A DNA stretch of 64,000 bases from Branchinecta lynchi (Eukaryota; Arthropoda; Branchiopoda; Anostraca; Branchinectidae). The stretch spans positions 22,036,938-22,100,937 of the forward strand of contig JAKZAP010000014.1 of NCBI GenBank assembly GCA_023053575.1, given 5' to 3'. Below, one piece after another: positions 22,121 to 33,659 of the stretch. Under the pieces are notes generated by a model. The model was given only the letters and a program-made list of their open reading frames with translations. It was not told where the DNA came from and did no database searches. The stretch's first letter is position 1. Each line of letters starts with the position of its first letter. The position numbers and the translations under genes are program-made.

Positions 22121-23050
22121 ACAAGACCAAAGGTTTCGATGGGATCCCAAAAATCTAATATTTAACGCAGACAATTGTGAACGAACTACCATATACTAGT
22201 CTACAAAAAAAAAAAAGTTCAGACACGAATTCAGCGTATCTCGCTATCCGTATAAAAAACATCTAATCAACTTCAAGTAAAACTTTAACTTATAAAAGAA
22301 ATCTGGTTTCAACCGGATTCCGAACGATCTATATCTCCGGGTAAAAAAAAAACATTGTCATATACAGATTCAGCGTATCTTCTTACCCCTGAATCTGTCA
22401 TCTATTCAACTTCAAATAAAACTTTTGCTTCTGACAAATTTTCCGGTTCTGGCCTGATTCCGGGCGAAGAATTTGTCAAGGTAGAAAATACTTTTCACAT
22501 AAGTGTTCATCATGTCTTCTTACCCCTAAATCGAGCATTTAATCAAAAAACGTTTACTTTTAACAGACTTTCCGGTTTTGGCCGGATTCCGGGCTAACTA
22601 CTTGTCCGGCACAAAAAATGGTTTTCACCATCGTGTTCAGCATGTCTTCTTACCCCTAAATTAAACATCTAATCAACTTCGAATAAAACTTCCACTTTTA
22701 ACAAACTTTCCGGTTTCGGCCGGATTCCGGGCGAACTACTTGTCTGATGACAAAATGGTTTTCACCATCGTGTTCAGCATGTCTTTTTATCCCATACCCG
22801 ACCATCACATTATATGTTTAAAAATATTTCATTTGCCTTAATTTAAACCCCCTCCCCCACCCCTAATGTAGGGCTACAAAGCCCATCTACGAATTCGACC
22901 TTACTCTTGACCCAAACAACCCTCATACCAAGTTTCATCAAAATATCTCATTCCCTTCGAGAGTTATAGTGCGCACAGACGGACGGACGGGCAGACGGAC
23001 AACTTTTGCGATGTCATAGGTATCCCTCCACTTACGTTTTGGGATCCCAA
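22121..23050 (+). mobile_element. Family A element, copy A1
   Basis: Starts ACAAGACCAAAGGTTTCGAT then GGGATCCCAAAA. It carries about four imperfect 137-bp units with GGCCGGATTCCGGGCGAACT and the 3' block CCTTCGAGAGTTATAGTGC. The microsatellite (GGAC)n at 22980-23000 follows, and it ends TTACGTTTTGGGATCCC. Confidence 0.8.
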
Positions 23051-23537
23051 AAACATTCCCGAGTTTCGAAAATCAAAGACACTCGTGTCCTATTTTCTTA
23101 CGGAGAAACGAACTACTTTGTGAAAACTTAATAACGGAGTAAGTGTAACTGCACCGTTACAACGCCAAGGTTGTAACGGTACAGGACCATCCATCCACAC
23201 GACTCGAAAGCGGATATAACGGAGGGAAAGCAAGACGTGTGGAAGAGAAAACTTTTTTCTTCGGTAAGGATATGCAGTAGGCCTTCTCACTGCGCTCCGT
23301 GGGAACAAAGGGGAAATCTAGGACCAAAAGCACAGAAAATAACCACAAAAGCATTGTAGAGTCGATCATGTATTTATGCCTCAACATCTTCCCTGGAACA
23401 GGCATTGATAGTCACACCATGACCGGTTCCACAAGCTATCAGACCCTGCAGAACGGGATATGGATATGAAATAACAAATTTTAGTATCCTGCTCTACTTC
23501 TTTGTTGGGGTGGAACACAATTACACACCAGTTATGC

Positions 23538-24769
23538 TTAAAGGACCTGTCTTACCTATAATACTAATGTAACCTACTTCCACAATCACTCCATACATTT
23601 CCAAACACGGAGACCCCAATTTTGTTCGGTACATTTTAACTGCTATAACAAAACCACACTGATTTTCCCACTTTCCGTGTTTTGCTACCTTCGATGTGTA
23701 TCACGCTGTCGGCGGTTGTCTGCGAGAAGTTTTTCCATAAGAACAAGACCAAAGGTGTCGATGGGATCCCAAAAATCTAATATTTGATTCGGACAATTGG
23801 GTCTTGTCTTCGCCAGGCTAATCATCAGGGAAACCAGGTTCAGATATACCTCTATAAGCCATATCTATTTTGACAGTAAGACTCCCTGCTTTACTTCTGG
23901 TAAGTTTCCGGTTTCGTCCGAATTCCGAGCGAACTACTGGTCCAGCAAAAAAAGAAAATTCAGAGACGAATCCAGCATATCTCCTTATCCCTATGAATAA
24001 CATCTAATCAACTTTAAAAAAAACTTTGACTTATTCCGGACTAATTATATATCCGGTTAAAAAATGATTGTCCTACACAGACTCAGCCTCCCTTCTTACC
24101 CCTTAACCTGTCATCTAATCAAACTTTTGCTTTTAAACAATTTTCCTGTCTTGGCCAGATTCCGGTCGAACTAGTTGTGCGGCGAGAAAATGGTTTTCAC
24201 CATCGTGTTCAGCATGTCTTTTTACCCCTAAATCGAACATTTAATCAACTTACAAATAAAACTTTTACTTTTAACCAACTTTCCGGTTTTTGCCGGATTC
24301 CGGATGAACTACTTGTCCGGCGAGAAAATGATTTTCACCTTAGTGCTCAGCATGCCTTCTTACCCCATAATCGAATATCACATTAGCTGCTTAAAAATAT
24401 TTTGCTTGTCCCTTAACTTGAACCGCCTCCCCTACCCCTAAATGTAGGACTACAGAGCCCATCTACGAACTTGCCCTTACCCTTGACCCAATGAATCCTC
24501 ACACAAATTTTCATCAAAATATCTCATTCCCTTCGAGAGTTATCGTGCTCACAGACAGACGGACAGACGGACATTTTTGCGATGTCATAGGTATACCTCC
24601 ACTTACGTTTTGGGATCCCAAAAACCGGTTACGTAAATTGTTTCCCTGTTTCCGTACAAGTCAACTGGTCTCAAGAAAAAGCTTAAAACAGCCAAAACTG
24701 TGGTTTAAATTATTCATATATTTTAAAATACTGTAAGTTGAAGAGTAAATAGTGCGAGGGGTTCTTTAA
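23538..24769 (+). mobile_element. Family D TTAA element, copy D1, carrying family A copy A2
   Basis: TTAA ends with AGGACCTGTC at the left and GGGGTTCT at the right. D sequence breaks at CCATAAG (23741) and resumes at AAAACCGGTTACG (24621), with A2 between. In D2 the same place reads CCATCAGAAAACCGG, an empty site. Confidence 0.8.
23743..24620 (+). mobile_element. Family A element, copy A2 (inside D1)
   Basis: Complete ends (ACAAGACC and GGGATCCCA) with a shorter unit array. No target duplication beyond one or two A is visible when compared with the empty D sites. Confidence 0.8.
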
Positions 24770-25234
24770 CAGGCATTAGCGCATCTTCCATTTTTTCTAT
24801 GTTTTCTCACTAAGGGCTGAGTTTAGCTTTAATGGAAGGAAAGCCTCCGTTGGAAGAAATACAATAAAGAATGCATTCCCGGACATTCTCTGAATAATTT
24901 TCCCCAGACGGCTATTGCTGGGTCCAGTGCGACGCATTACTGTTGCACTTCACGGGACATTGTCCCTCCGGACCCCACTTCTTATTAATACTGTATTGCA
25001 ACACCCCCGAGTGCGGGAACTTGAATGAGCAGCGTTGCCAGAAGCTCGAGTACTAAAAGTGTCCAAGTTGCTGACAAAAAGGTGCTTTTGGACACCTCGA
25101 ATTTTGTGTGTGAGTTCCGCTGCACAACGCGCAAAATTGGTAATAACTGAATTTGTAACAACATTTATCAAAACATTTCTTAACTGTTACATCACAGTAT
25201 TGTAACAGAATTTAAGTGGAAATGAGGTTTATTT
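24770..25234. other. Unassigned intronic sequence
   Basis: No recognised repeat ends or coding similarity. It contains GTGTCC/GGACAC repeats around 25058-25100. Confidence 0.35.
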
Positions 25235-25710
25235 AAAGCACAGCTCTTACTAGAAATGGTCTTTTCTCGACGAAATGGCTCAGAAATACCGTTTTCCGAC
25301 AATAACATTAAATCCCACATGAATTCGAGATTTTCTTGTTAGCGCTTGTCAACTTTATCCATCCTTCCCGCTATCGGAAGCGGCGGCCGCGCGCAAAATA
25401 TTTTAAACTGAACGTGCCGTGGATAAAAAAAAAAAACAGGCAAAATAAAATAAGTCCAAAACAGAAATCAGACGTAATGGTCTATCATATCTTCCAAAAT
25501 GGAAAACAATACTTAGAAGATTCCCATGTCCTTACTTGGGGAAGAGTTGTCGGAGGACCTTAAGCTTGCTGCAAGTTTGCGCTGGGTGACTGACAAAACT
25601 CGGCTCGACTGAAAAAGCCCTAAAAAATCGTAGGTGCAAAACGGAACAATGGCGGAAGGCTGGGATTTCAGAAGCTTATAATTCTAGAAGGAAGGTAGGG
25701 ATAATATGAA
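25235..25710 (+). repeat. Family K repeat, copy K1
   Basis: Shared in order with 37319-38357: AAAGCACAGCTCTTACTAGA, GACGAAATGGCTCA, ACTGAACGTGCCGTGG and CAATGGCGGAAGGCTGG. The + frame at 25336-25563 is part of it. Its nature (transposon, gene duplicate or pseudogene) is unknown. Confidence 0.55.
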
Positions 25711-25978
25711 AGGAAGAAAAACCAAGAGAGGTCCTTTTGTGTACAAAATCAAAGTAAAGTACATGTTTTGGCAATGTTTTGGGGGCGGTAACCCGTCCCT
25801 TTAGTAAAGTAAACGAAAAAGTGATTTTATAACCTAAAAAATGTCATTCGTAGACGTGTCACTTCCAGAGAAAATGTGTCACCGTGTCACCCACGGACAA
25901 AAGCACCAAAAGTGTCACACTTGGCAACACTGGGAATGAGAATTAATGGTCCCTCCCAACAGTGCTTTTTGTCCATAC

Positions 25979-26103
25979 CTTTTCTTGAGAAGCTCCTCAA
26001 ACGTCGAAACAAGAGGCACTTTGTTTCCAATCAGGTACTCATTACTTCGAGGGGATGCGGTAATTGTGGACATTAGCTTTCGGAGGGAAGGCTCAGATAC
26101 ATC
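25979..26103 (-). CDS. NCLN: Nicalin, seventh exon in window
   Basis: A 125-bp exon between acceptor TTTTTTGCAG and donor AAAAG|GTATGG. It encodes DVSEPSLRKLMSTITASPRS and then LVSTFEELLKK, leaving two bases of an arginine codon. The human region has QLDSVMDWLTNQPRAA and STLEHHLSRYLKD here. Similarity is moderate, but position, phase and pattern all agree. The next exon begins with the single base needed to complete the arginine. This exon is an island in an 18.2-kb and a 12.1-kb intron and was recognised mainly from the phase match with its neighbours. Confidence 0.88.
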
Positions 26104-27029
26104 CTGCAAAAAAAGAAGTCTTTGAGGGAACGTCTCCGTGTTTTACGACTCTCGAACGAAAAAGAAGTCAGATCGGATGCCTGGTCCAAGTCCCTGGGGT
26201 TCTGTCTAGAGGTATAGGAAAGACTCGGCAGAGCACCGTCCCAGTTGAAGTAACAAATCGACCCATAAGGGTCAAAAATCCGCATGCCTTCGGAATGAGG
26301 TCTAGGATAGAGAGAGAGAAAAAGAGAGCGATAGGTTTATTTAGATAGCATCATAGCTAACAGCTAATTTGCGTGGCTTAAAAAGATGAGATCATGTTAT
26401 TTTAAATATGCAAAGCACCTGCTCCACTTGTCGAAATCATGCCATAACCATACTTTGACGGAGAAGTTCCAAATTCAAGATGCAAGTGTTACCCTTTTGG
26501 ATGTTTCTTCGTCGCTATCAACAAGACCAAAGGTTTCGATGGGATCCCAAAAATTCAATATCTGATCCAGACATCTGGGTCTTGTCTTAGCCAGATCCAG
26601 TCTTCGCCAGACTCCTTGAACATTTTTACAACTAAAATTCTGAAGCAGATTAAGGCCAAATAGCTAATCACCTGAGAAAACCAAGTTCAGATTTGGATTC
26701 AGCCTGTTGTTTTTACCCCTATAAGTCATATCTGTTTTGACGAAAACTTCCTGCCACTTCTGCCAATTTCCCGGTTCCGGTCGAACTCCAGAACTACTTG
26801 TCCAGCGAAAAAAAGAAGGCTCAAACACGAAATCAGGGTATCTTCTTTCCCCAGTAATGAACATCTAATCAACTTCAAATAGAAATTTAGCTTATAACAA
26901 ATTTTCCGATTCCAGTCGGATTCCGGTCGAACCGGGTAAAATATGATTGTCATACAGGGACTCAGCATCTCTTCTTACCCTAAATCGCTTATCTAATCAA
27001 CTAGAAATAAAACTTTGACTTCCAACAGA

Positions 27030-27490
27030 TTTCCGGTTTTGGCCGGATTCCGGACGAACTACATGTCCGGGTAGAAAATTGTTTTCACATAAGTGTTCAG
27101 CATGTCTTCTTGCCCTAAATCGAACATCTAATCAACTCCAAATAAAACTTTTAATTTTGACAAACTTTCCGGTTTGGGCCGGATTCCGGTCGAAATACTT
27201 GTCCGTCGAGAAAATAGTTTTCACCATCGTCTTCAGCATGTCTCCCTACCTCTGAATCGAACATTTAATCAACTTCAAATAAAACTTTTACTTTCAACAA
27301 ACTTTCCGGTTTGGGCCGGATTCCGGGTGAAATACTTGTCCGTCGAGAAAATAGTTTTCACCATCGTCTTCAGCATGTCTTCCTACCCCTAAATCGAACA
27401 TCTAATCAACTTCAAATAAAACTTTTACTTTCAACAAACTTTCCGGTTTTGGCCGGATTCCGGGCGAACTACTTGTCCGATGGCAAAATA
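27030..27490 (+). repeat. 137-bp tandem array of copy A3
   Basis: Successive units share CTTTCCGGTTTGGGCCGGAT, then GAACTACTTGTCCG, TTTTCACCATCGTCTTCAGC and CATCTAATCAACTTCAAAT. Neighbouring units are about 90 per cent or more identical by eye. A4 has an array of the same type. Confidence 0.8.
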
Positions 27491-27713
27491 GTTTTCACCA
27501 TCGCGTTCAGCATGTCTTCTTACCCCATAATTGACTATCACATTAGCTGTTTAAAAATATTTTGTTTGTCCCTTAATTTGAATCCCCTCCCCCACACCTA
27601 AATGTAGAGCTACAAAGCCCATCTACGAACTTGACTGGTCCGACGACCCAAAGAACCCTCACACCAAGTTTCATCAAAATATCTCGTTCCCTTCGAGAGT
27701 TATCGTGCTTACA

Positions 27714-27760
27714 GACGGACGGACAGACGGACGGACGGACGGACGGACGGACAGACGGAC
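27714..27760. repeat. (GGAC/AGAC)n microsatellite of copy A3
   Basis: A run of GGAC units interspersed with AGAC, at the constant position shortly before the 3' palindrome of the element. It causes the SVRPSVRP-type open frame on the other strand. Confidence 0.85.
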
Positions 27761-28616
27761 AACTTTTGCGATGTCATAGGTATCCCTCCACTTACGTTTT
27801 GGGATCCCAAAAATCATTGACAACAGAACCCAACCAGCGCACGACCTTCTACACTGTTTCCTGGCCGACAATTGAAATTAAGTGTCTTTTTGTGTATGTT
27901 TATGTGTTTTATTTACTTTCTTCATTTACTCCGCTTTCTGGAAACGGCGGGTTATAAATAAATTACTTACTTAACTATGCTAAATAACAAACTGACACAA
28001 AAGCAAATCGGTAAAAAAAAAGGTACAACCGAATTTGCGTGGCGATTTTTCGCCAAGCTACTGGAACCAGTTTATTTTGGTGACGCGTACGGTTGTTGGG
28101 CGGTGCAGTGGGTGGTAAGATGTCTCGATGCCGGGGTTTAGAGAGAAGAAACTTCCCGAACCTCAGGATAATCTTCTCGTATCTTTGGGCCAACGTGGGG
28201 AGGTCATCCTTAGCGCTTTTGGTCTGATGAGGATGAAAAGAGTCAGAAATTTTCTCGATTTTTACATTGTCGCCGAACTTATAACAGAATTTGTGAATTC
28301 CGGTTCGCAACCGGAAACGTATTTCCACAGAAGCCTCGGACAAATTCGAGACCTTTCGGATATGATTCGCAGAATCATAGAAATCATAGAAACAAAATAT
28401 TGTCTTTACGACACTGGATACCCTTCTTATTTTTGCTATGTAGCATTTACTATGTTCTACTTTTTTCTTAAAAATATTCAATTTTGTTCTTGGAAACAGT
28501 CGATTTTTTATTAAAAAAAAAAAAATGGTCGGTTTCTCGTAAAATTAGTCGATTTCTTTTTTAAATATTAGTTTTTCTTAAAATCAGCCGATTTTTCGTC
28601 AACATAGTCGTTTTTT

Positions 28617-28882
28617 TCACTTGTCAAAATTGTGTCATAACCATACACTGACGGAGAAGTTGAAAATTCAAGAAGTGTTACCCTTTTGGATGTTTAATCG
28701 TCGCTATCGAAAATCATGGACAACATGGCCCAACAAGCGTACGACGCTATACACTGCTTCCTGGCAGAAGATTGCAAATTAGGTGTCTTTTTCTGTGTGT
28801 TTGTGTTTTATTTATTTTCTTTCATCTGTTCGACTTTTTCAAAATGGCGGGTTATAAATAAATTACTTACTTCCTTCCTTAC
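28617..28882 (+). mobile_element. Family B LINE end, copy B3
   Basis: CACTTGTCAAAATTGTGTCA through GTTACCCTTTTGGATGTTT to GGGTTATAAATAAATTACTT. The preceding region 28490-28616 holds degenerate GTCGATTTTT repeats. Confidence 0.7.
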
Positions 28883-28889
28883 TAGCTCG

Positions 28890-30440
28890 ATTGCCACCAC
28901 AGTAATACTACGCTGCCACTTAACAATCAAAGGCTATAAGCTATCTTGACATAGCAAGCTCGGAGGCATATGGCGACTACTGAGGCAGCCTAATATAAGA
29001 CCTTGCGCTCTTTACGTTAAAGAAATGAAAAATTTAAGATTCCCTCTCGATTCTTTCATTCAATATTCCTTTCTTCTGGAAATGAGCAAGCTTGAATGGC
29101 AAGACTAGAAGTATTCATGTGTAGGGGAGGCAGCAAAGGAAGCAGTTCTTCCACAATTGCTAGGTGGCGCTGTTCTCAGCGACTGTCTGTTTCAGCAAAT
29201 TTACCGGTGTGCAACGAGGCTCTTGTTGAAGTTAGGAACCTCTTTTATCTCTTCATCTCTAGTCGATGATGTAACTGCTTCGTTAGACATTGTTCTTATC
29301 CCTTCATATTTTTCATAACATTCAGTGACGTGAATGTGATCGGTATATGGCACTTGGCGGGAAGGCAAGTGCCATAAAAATTGGAGCAAAGATGGAGTGC
29401 TGTCCCCACGTGAGTCGTCTAGTAGCCCCTCCCTTCCCGTCGTCCGTACGTCGGTCCGAGAGGAGCACTGGCAATCGGTTTTGCCATATACTGCAGATGT
29501 CAAGCCAATTTTTAGACAGTTCTGTTCCAGCATTTATTTCTGGTCTTTCCTCCTAAAGCCTATTAGTTAATCTGCTGTCGTTTTAATGCATTTTGAAAAT
29601 ATTTCCCATGTTTACCTCTTGTAGCTAATAGATGTTTGGTACTAATGCAGATGTCATCCAGGCCTATAAGATCCTTCAATAGTCTCCCAAAGTCTTCATA
29701 CCAAACCCAGCAACCAAAACGCGTGGAGTGGACACAGTAGAGGAATCGAAAAATACCATGCTTCGACAAGAATTAGACATCACTTCTTCTTTACCAGAGC
29801 AATACCCCTCTCAGAAAAACAGCATACTGCGAAACAGTTGAACCATTAAAAAATCCTTTGATGTGGAGTCGGCTGACATTGAGTAGAAGCTAAAATGGGA
29901 TATCGTTACCAGGGATACCGATACCAGTATCAATGTTTGAAGTTCATCACAAGACAAATCATCATCCGTACCTACAAACCAGGGTCAACTACGGAGCGAA
30001 TCCTACAGGATAAATCCTTATTTTACTCCAAGCAGCAACTTACGGTTATTGACTGATTGCTTAGTTTGGCTTTTTTTTCTATCCTTTTATATTTCCTCCA
30101 CTGTTAGGAAGGTTAGGGGGTCTTCTTCTGCATATTAGTGTAAGGTTTAAATAAAAAGCAGGGAATTTAGGACAAGCCCGCCTTCACAGAAGGTTTTTTG
30201 CGGGGGGTATCCCAGATACTCCCTAGCCAATCTCATTAGGAAAATGGGGCAAGTCGGCACCGTCGCGGATTAACAATGCCGAGGCAACCGACTTAATCCC
30301 AGCTCCGGGCTGTCAGAAGAAAAACGAATCCACAGTTGACCTTTGACAAAGCAGCTTTCGGCATTTCCCAAAAGAAAGTTGATTCGGCAAGGACAACTTC
30401 TTTGTGAAGAACATGGCCGTGAGCATGTTTCTTAGAAGTT
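28890..30440. other. Intronic sequence with a lone family C terminus
   Basis: At 29337-29382 GTATATGGCACTTGGCGGGA and GGCAAGTGCCATAAAA form the family C terminal hairpin without the rest of the element. No gene was recognised in the remainder. Confidence 0.45.
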
Positions 30441-30790
30441 CACTGCAAAGTCTTAGAATGATGTGGCATTGCAACGTTTACTGTTTGTAGCTCCGTTTTC
30501 GGATCTTTTGGCTGCTACGGATAAGAAAGAACTGAGAAAGTTATTTTCCAAATTTGCTAAGTTTCTTCTTCAAGTTTCTAGTTGGTCTCAAAGCCGGTAC
30601 TTGATTCAGAAGTACTCTATCGCAGACCGTATTGCAAGTGTTGATGATCTAGTAGCAAACCTCACTAATGTGGATGGTACTCACCCATGGATGGCTATTT
30701 TTTTTAATGAGATCCGTATGATTTTGTATCATGGCTAATGCTGTCTTGCTTTTCGTTGTTCTTGTTCTTTTTCGTTCTTTTTTCCATACT
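30440..30790 (+). mobile_element. LINE C-terminal fragment
   Basis: The + frame LRKLFSKFAKFLLQVSSWSQ then SRYLIQKYSIADRI matches the fragment at 43260-43400 (LCKCFYKFAKYLLRLPPWSS). It belongs to the same LINE clade as 34027-34986 and family B. It is a remnant, not a gene. Confidence 0.6.
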
Positions 30791-31794
30791 TCATGGTCGA
30801 CAAAACATTTCATTTATTTATTTTAAAGCAGGGTTGGGTAAAGAAGTCAGATTTGCGGTTTACAGGCCGATAGATAGCGTTGGAGAATCGGAGTGTGTGG
30901 AGACATAAAGTTTTGGTCGTCTGATGCGTACAGATAATGAGTTGGACGAGTTACCCTTGGTTCACACTGCCGCGTTGTAGGCTACGCCACACGATTTTAT
31001 CTTTGATTTTCCGGTGTATAACAGAGTCGCAGCGAACCTTCCTATCACCACGCAGACACAAAGGGAAAATTAAATTTTTGTTGAGATTATTCTGCAAAGG
31101 GACAAAGAAGCCCTTGTGAAACGACTTCTGAAGATGCTGGGAGATAAACAATCTGAATACCACTTATTATTAGGAAATTTTCAGCTAACCCTATTGGCGT
31201 TTTTCCTTGCTCCCACAAACGGTTTGTGGGTCGATTGTTGCTCGAAAAGTGTGTTTCCGCGGCCTACTAGTGTATTTCGGCGACCAACAAGATTTTCGTG
31301 GCTCGCTTTGTTGCTGAAACTTGACAAACAACTGGCGAGGTGATAGCCACTAACTTCTGGCGGGAAATTCAAACGAAGTAGCAAAATAGTGTCTTATTAC
31401 TTTTTCAAGCATATAGACTTAAAACTGAGGATACTTTTTGTACATAATAGTAAGGAAATAAGCCTGGAAGTTCTATTTATTGAGATTTACATGAATTTTA
31501 TTTTTATTTTCAGATGTTAAAAATTAGCGCCCATAAAATTGACAAAACAGCGCTTCCGCGAGTTTCAACTAGTGGCTCGACTGTGTGGCACACAATCGTG
31601 TTTCTGCGACAAACACTCAGAAGTCCATGGGCCACGAATATGTCGCGGAAAAAGGCCTTATATGTCATCTTGTTCAAAACAGGTACACAAGTTTATTCAG
31701 AAGGTATTTTGCGCTCAGCCATCCTACGAAATACAGTTCAAAAGTAAATTTCTCCTCACCCCATATCGACTATATCATTAGGTTTTAAATCTTG
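30791..31794. other. Unassigned intronic sequence
   Basis: Around 31514-31788 three + frames are open after TTTTATTTTCAG, which resembles a splice acceptor. No family is recognised, and the overlap of three frames argues for chance. Confidence 0.35.
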
Positions 31795-32325
31795 ATGCTA
31801 AATTTCTGGTTGTGGCCGGATTCCCGGTCAACTACTTGTCCGACAAGAAAATAATTTTCATATTCGAATTCAGCATCTTACCCCTAAATCAAACCTCTAA
31901 TCAACTTCAGATTAACTTTACTTTCACAAATTTTCCGGTTTGCCATATTCTGGGTGAACCACTTGTACGGACTGAAAATAAATTTCATATTTAGGTTCAG
32001 CGCTCTCTTTGACCGTAAGTTCAACTGAACTAGGCTACTTGTCCGGCGAGAAAATTATTTCCATATTTGGATACAGCATGTTTCCTTGCCCTTGAATCGA
32101 CTATCTCATTCGCTTTTAAAAGTATTTTTTTTGCTCCTTACTTTGAAACCCCTCCCCCACCCTGAATGTAGGGCTAGAGCCAATCTTCGAACTTGACCTG
32201 TATTTTGACCCAAAGAGTCCGCAAGCCAAGCCTGAATAAAATATCTCAACCCCTTTGAGAGCTATCGTGCTAACATACGGACAACTTTTACGAAATCATA
32301 GGTATCCCGTCACTTACGTTTTAGG
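31795..32325 (+). mobile_element. Family A element, copy A7 (old, degenerate)
   Basis: Contains TGTGGCCGGATTCCCGGTCA, ACTTGTCCGACAAGAAAAT, CTCAACCCCTTTGAGAGCTA and GTATCCCGTCACTTACGTTT. The palindrome is lost (TTAGGATTGAAAA). Its divergence marks it as older than A1-A4. Confidence 0.65.
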
Positions 32326-32517
32326 ATTGAAAACAGTGACAGGCGATGAGTCATGCGGTTAGAAATTCTTCAATTAACAACCTGAGAGAAGTGAATATTT
32401 AAGTATTTTTGCCACTATTTAAGACACTTCGATGAGAGAAAAGCTTTCTAACGCATCACAAGACACGAGAACTAGTGGAAAACTGCAGTATCAAGCAGAA
32501 TTTTAGAGATGGGTCCC

Positions 32518-32894
32518 TTAAAGGACCCGTCTTGCCTATAATACCAACGCCATCTACTTCCACCATCACTCTATATATTTCCAAACCCAGAGACCCTAAT
32601 TTTGTACAGTACATACTAACCCCTCTGACGAAACCACGCTGTTTTCTCACTTGCCGTGTTTTATTACCTTCGATGTGTGTCACGCTGTCGACGGTTGTCT
32701 GCGAGAAGTTTTCCATCAGAAAACCGGTTTTGTAAACTGTTTCCCTATTTTCGTTACAAGTCAACGGGTCTTGGAAAAGGCTTAAAACAGCAAAAACCGT
32801 GGGTTATTTTTTAAAAGCACAGACTAATTATAAAGTATTCAAATATTTTAAAATACTGTCAGCTGAAGAGCAAATAGTGCGAGGGGTCCTTTAA
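32518..32894 (+). mobile_element. Family D TTAA element, copy D2 (uninterrupted)
   Basis: TTAA at both ends, left AGGACCCGTC, right GAGGGGTCCT. It gives the reference for the empty sites in D1 and D4: CCATCAGAAAACCGG and AAACCACGCTG. The frames on both strands across it are repeat-derived. Confidence 0.85.
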
Positions 32895-33655
32895 GGTTTC
32901 GCTTTTAGGTTCGCTTCAACACAAACAAAGCTGTATTTTCCAATTTTCTAGACAATCAACCAAACTAGTTCCAAGGAACTATCAGAATCCAATGTTCAAC
33001 TTCCTTTATTTTCCGGTCCTTGGCTCCATCCAGCTTCCCAAATGAACACGCCTCCGACAGACCAATCTCGAAACTTGATACATGCCGACATATTCGGAGT
33101 ATTTCCTAAATCCCAGACCTTTTTCTGACAATTTCGGGGGCTCCGGAAAATCCCAGAAAATCCTTCAGAAATATAAAAAAGGATGTCGCTTGCCCAAGGC
33201 TCTTTCATTACCTCCTGCCTCGAACTGACGGATAAAGCAAAACCGATGCCCGAATCGAAGGGGAGAGAACTATCCGCTTGTCAAAGGACAGAATAACAGC
33301 AAAGGTGTACAGTTATGCAACACAGGCGGGAACTGCCATGTCCTCGAGCAGGAAAAGGACAAAGGAAAAATCTTTTTCCTCTTTTTTGTGTTAATTATTG
33401 AAGTTTAGCGCTTTAATTTGTTGCAATTTTTTGTTTTTCTGTAATTAATGAATATCTGACTATGTAAAAGCGCAATTGTATATAGCCCATAGCTATGTTT
33501 GACGAGAGAAAAATTTTCGGTATTTTGTTAATACCGTAAGGAATGTTGTTCGAATAATAAGATTGATTGACTGAAAGGATGCGACTTTTAATTTGGAGGG
33601 TTAAAGAGGTAGTGGGAAGAGACTATGGTGGTTGTACGCTGTCTGAAGTTTCAGA
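32895..33655. other. Unassigned intronic sequence
   Basis: The part ending GAATAATAAGATTGATTGACT (about 33560) resembles a LINE 3' tail. Nothing else was recognised. Confidence 0.35.
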
Positions 33656-33659
33656 ACAG

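Larger units (their letters stand above)
26521..27809 (+). mobile_element. Family A element, copy A3 (inside B2)
   Basis: A complete element of about 1.29 kb. Starts ACAAGACC and has 137-bp units (starting near 27030, 27167, 27304 and 27441). A (GGAC/AGAC)n array lies at 27714-27760, and the end is TTTTGGGATCCC. The frames across the units shift because 137 is not a multiple of three. Confidence 0.85.
26420..27975 (+). mobile_element. Family B LINE end, copy B2, split by family A copy A3
   Basis: B sequence runs to GTCGCTATCA at 26520 and resumes AAAAATCATTGACAACAGAA at about 27810. It ends in a (TTAC) tail at 27962-27972. The unsplit copy at 59105-59396 shows the continuous sequence. The coding part reads LTEKFQIQDASVTLLDVSSS-like residues. 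Confidence 0.8.

Noticed and set aside
27030..27490. Regularly spaced repeats considered as a CRISPR array
   Set aside because: Units are continuous with no unique spacers, and the setting is an animal intron.
27674..27871. Frame with SVRPSVRPSVRPSV repeat
   Set aside because: Translation of the GGAC microsatellite of family A.
31514..31788. Cysteine-containing frame after an acceptor-like TTTTATTTTCAG on the + strand
   Set aside because: Three overlapping frames are open, there is no recognised family, and no partner exon or donor was found.
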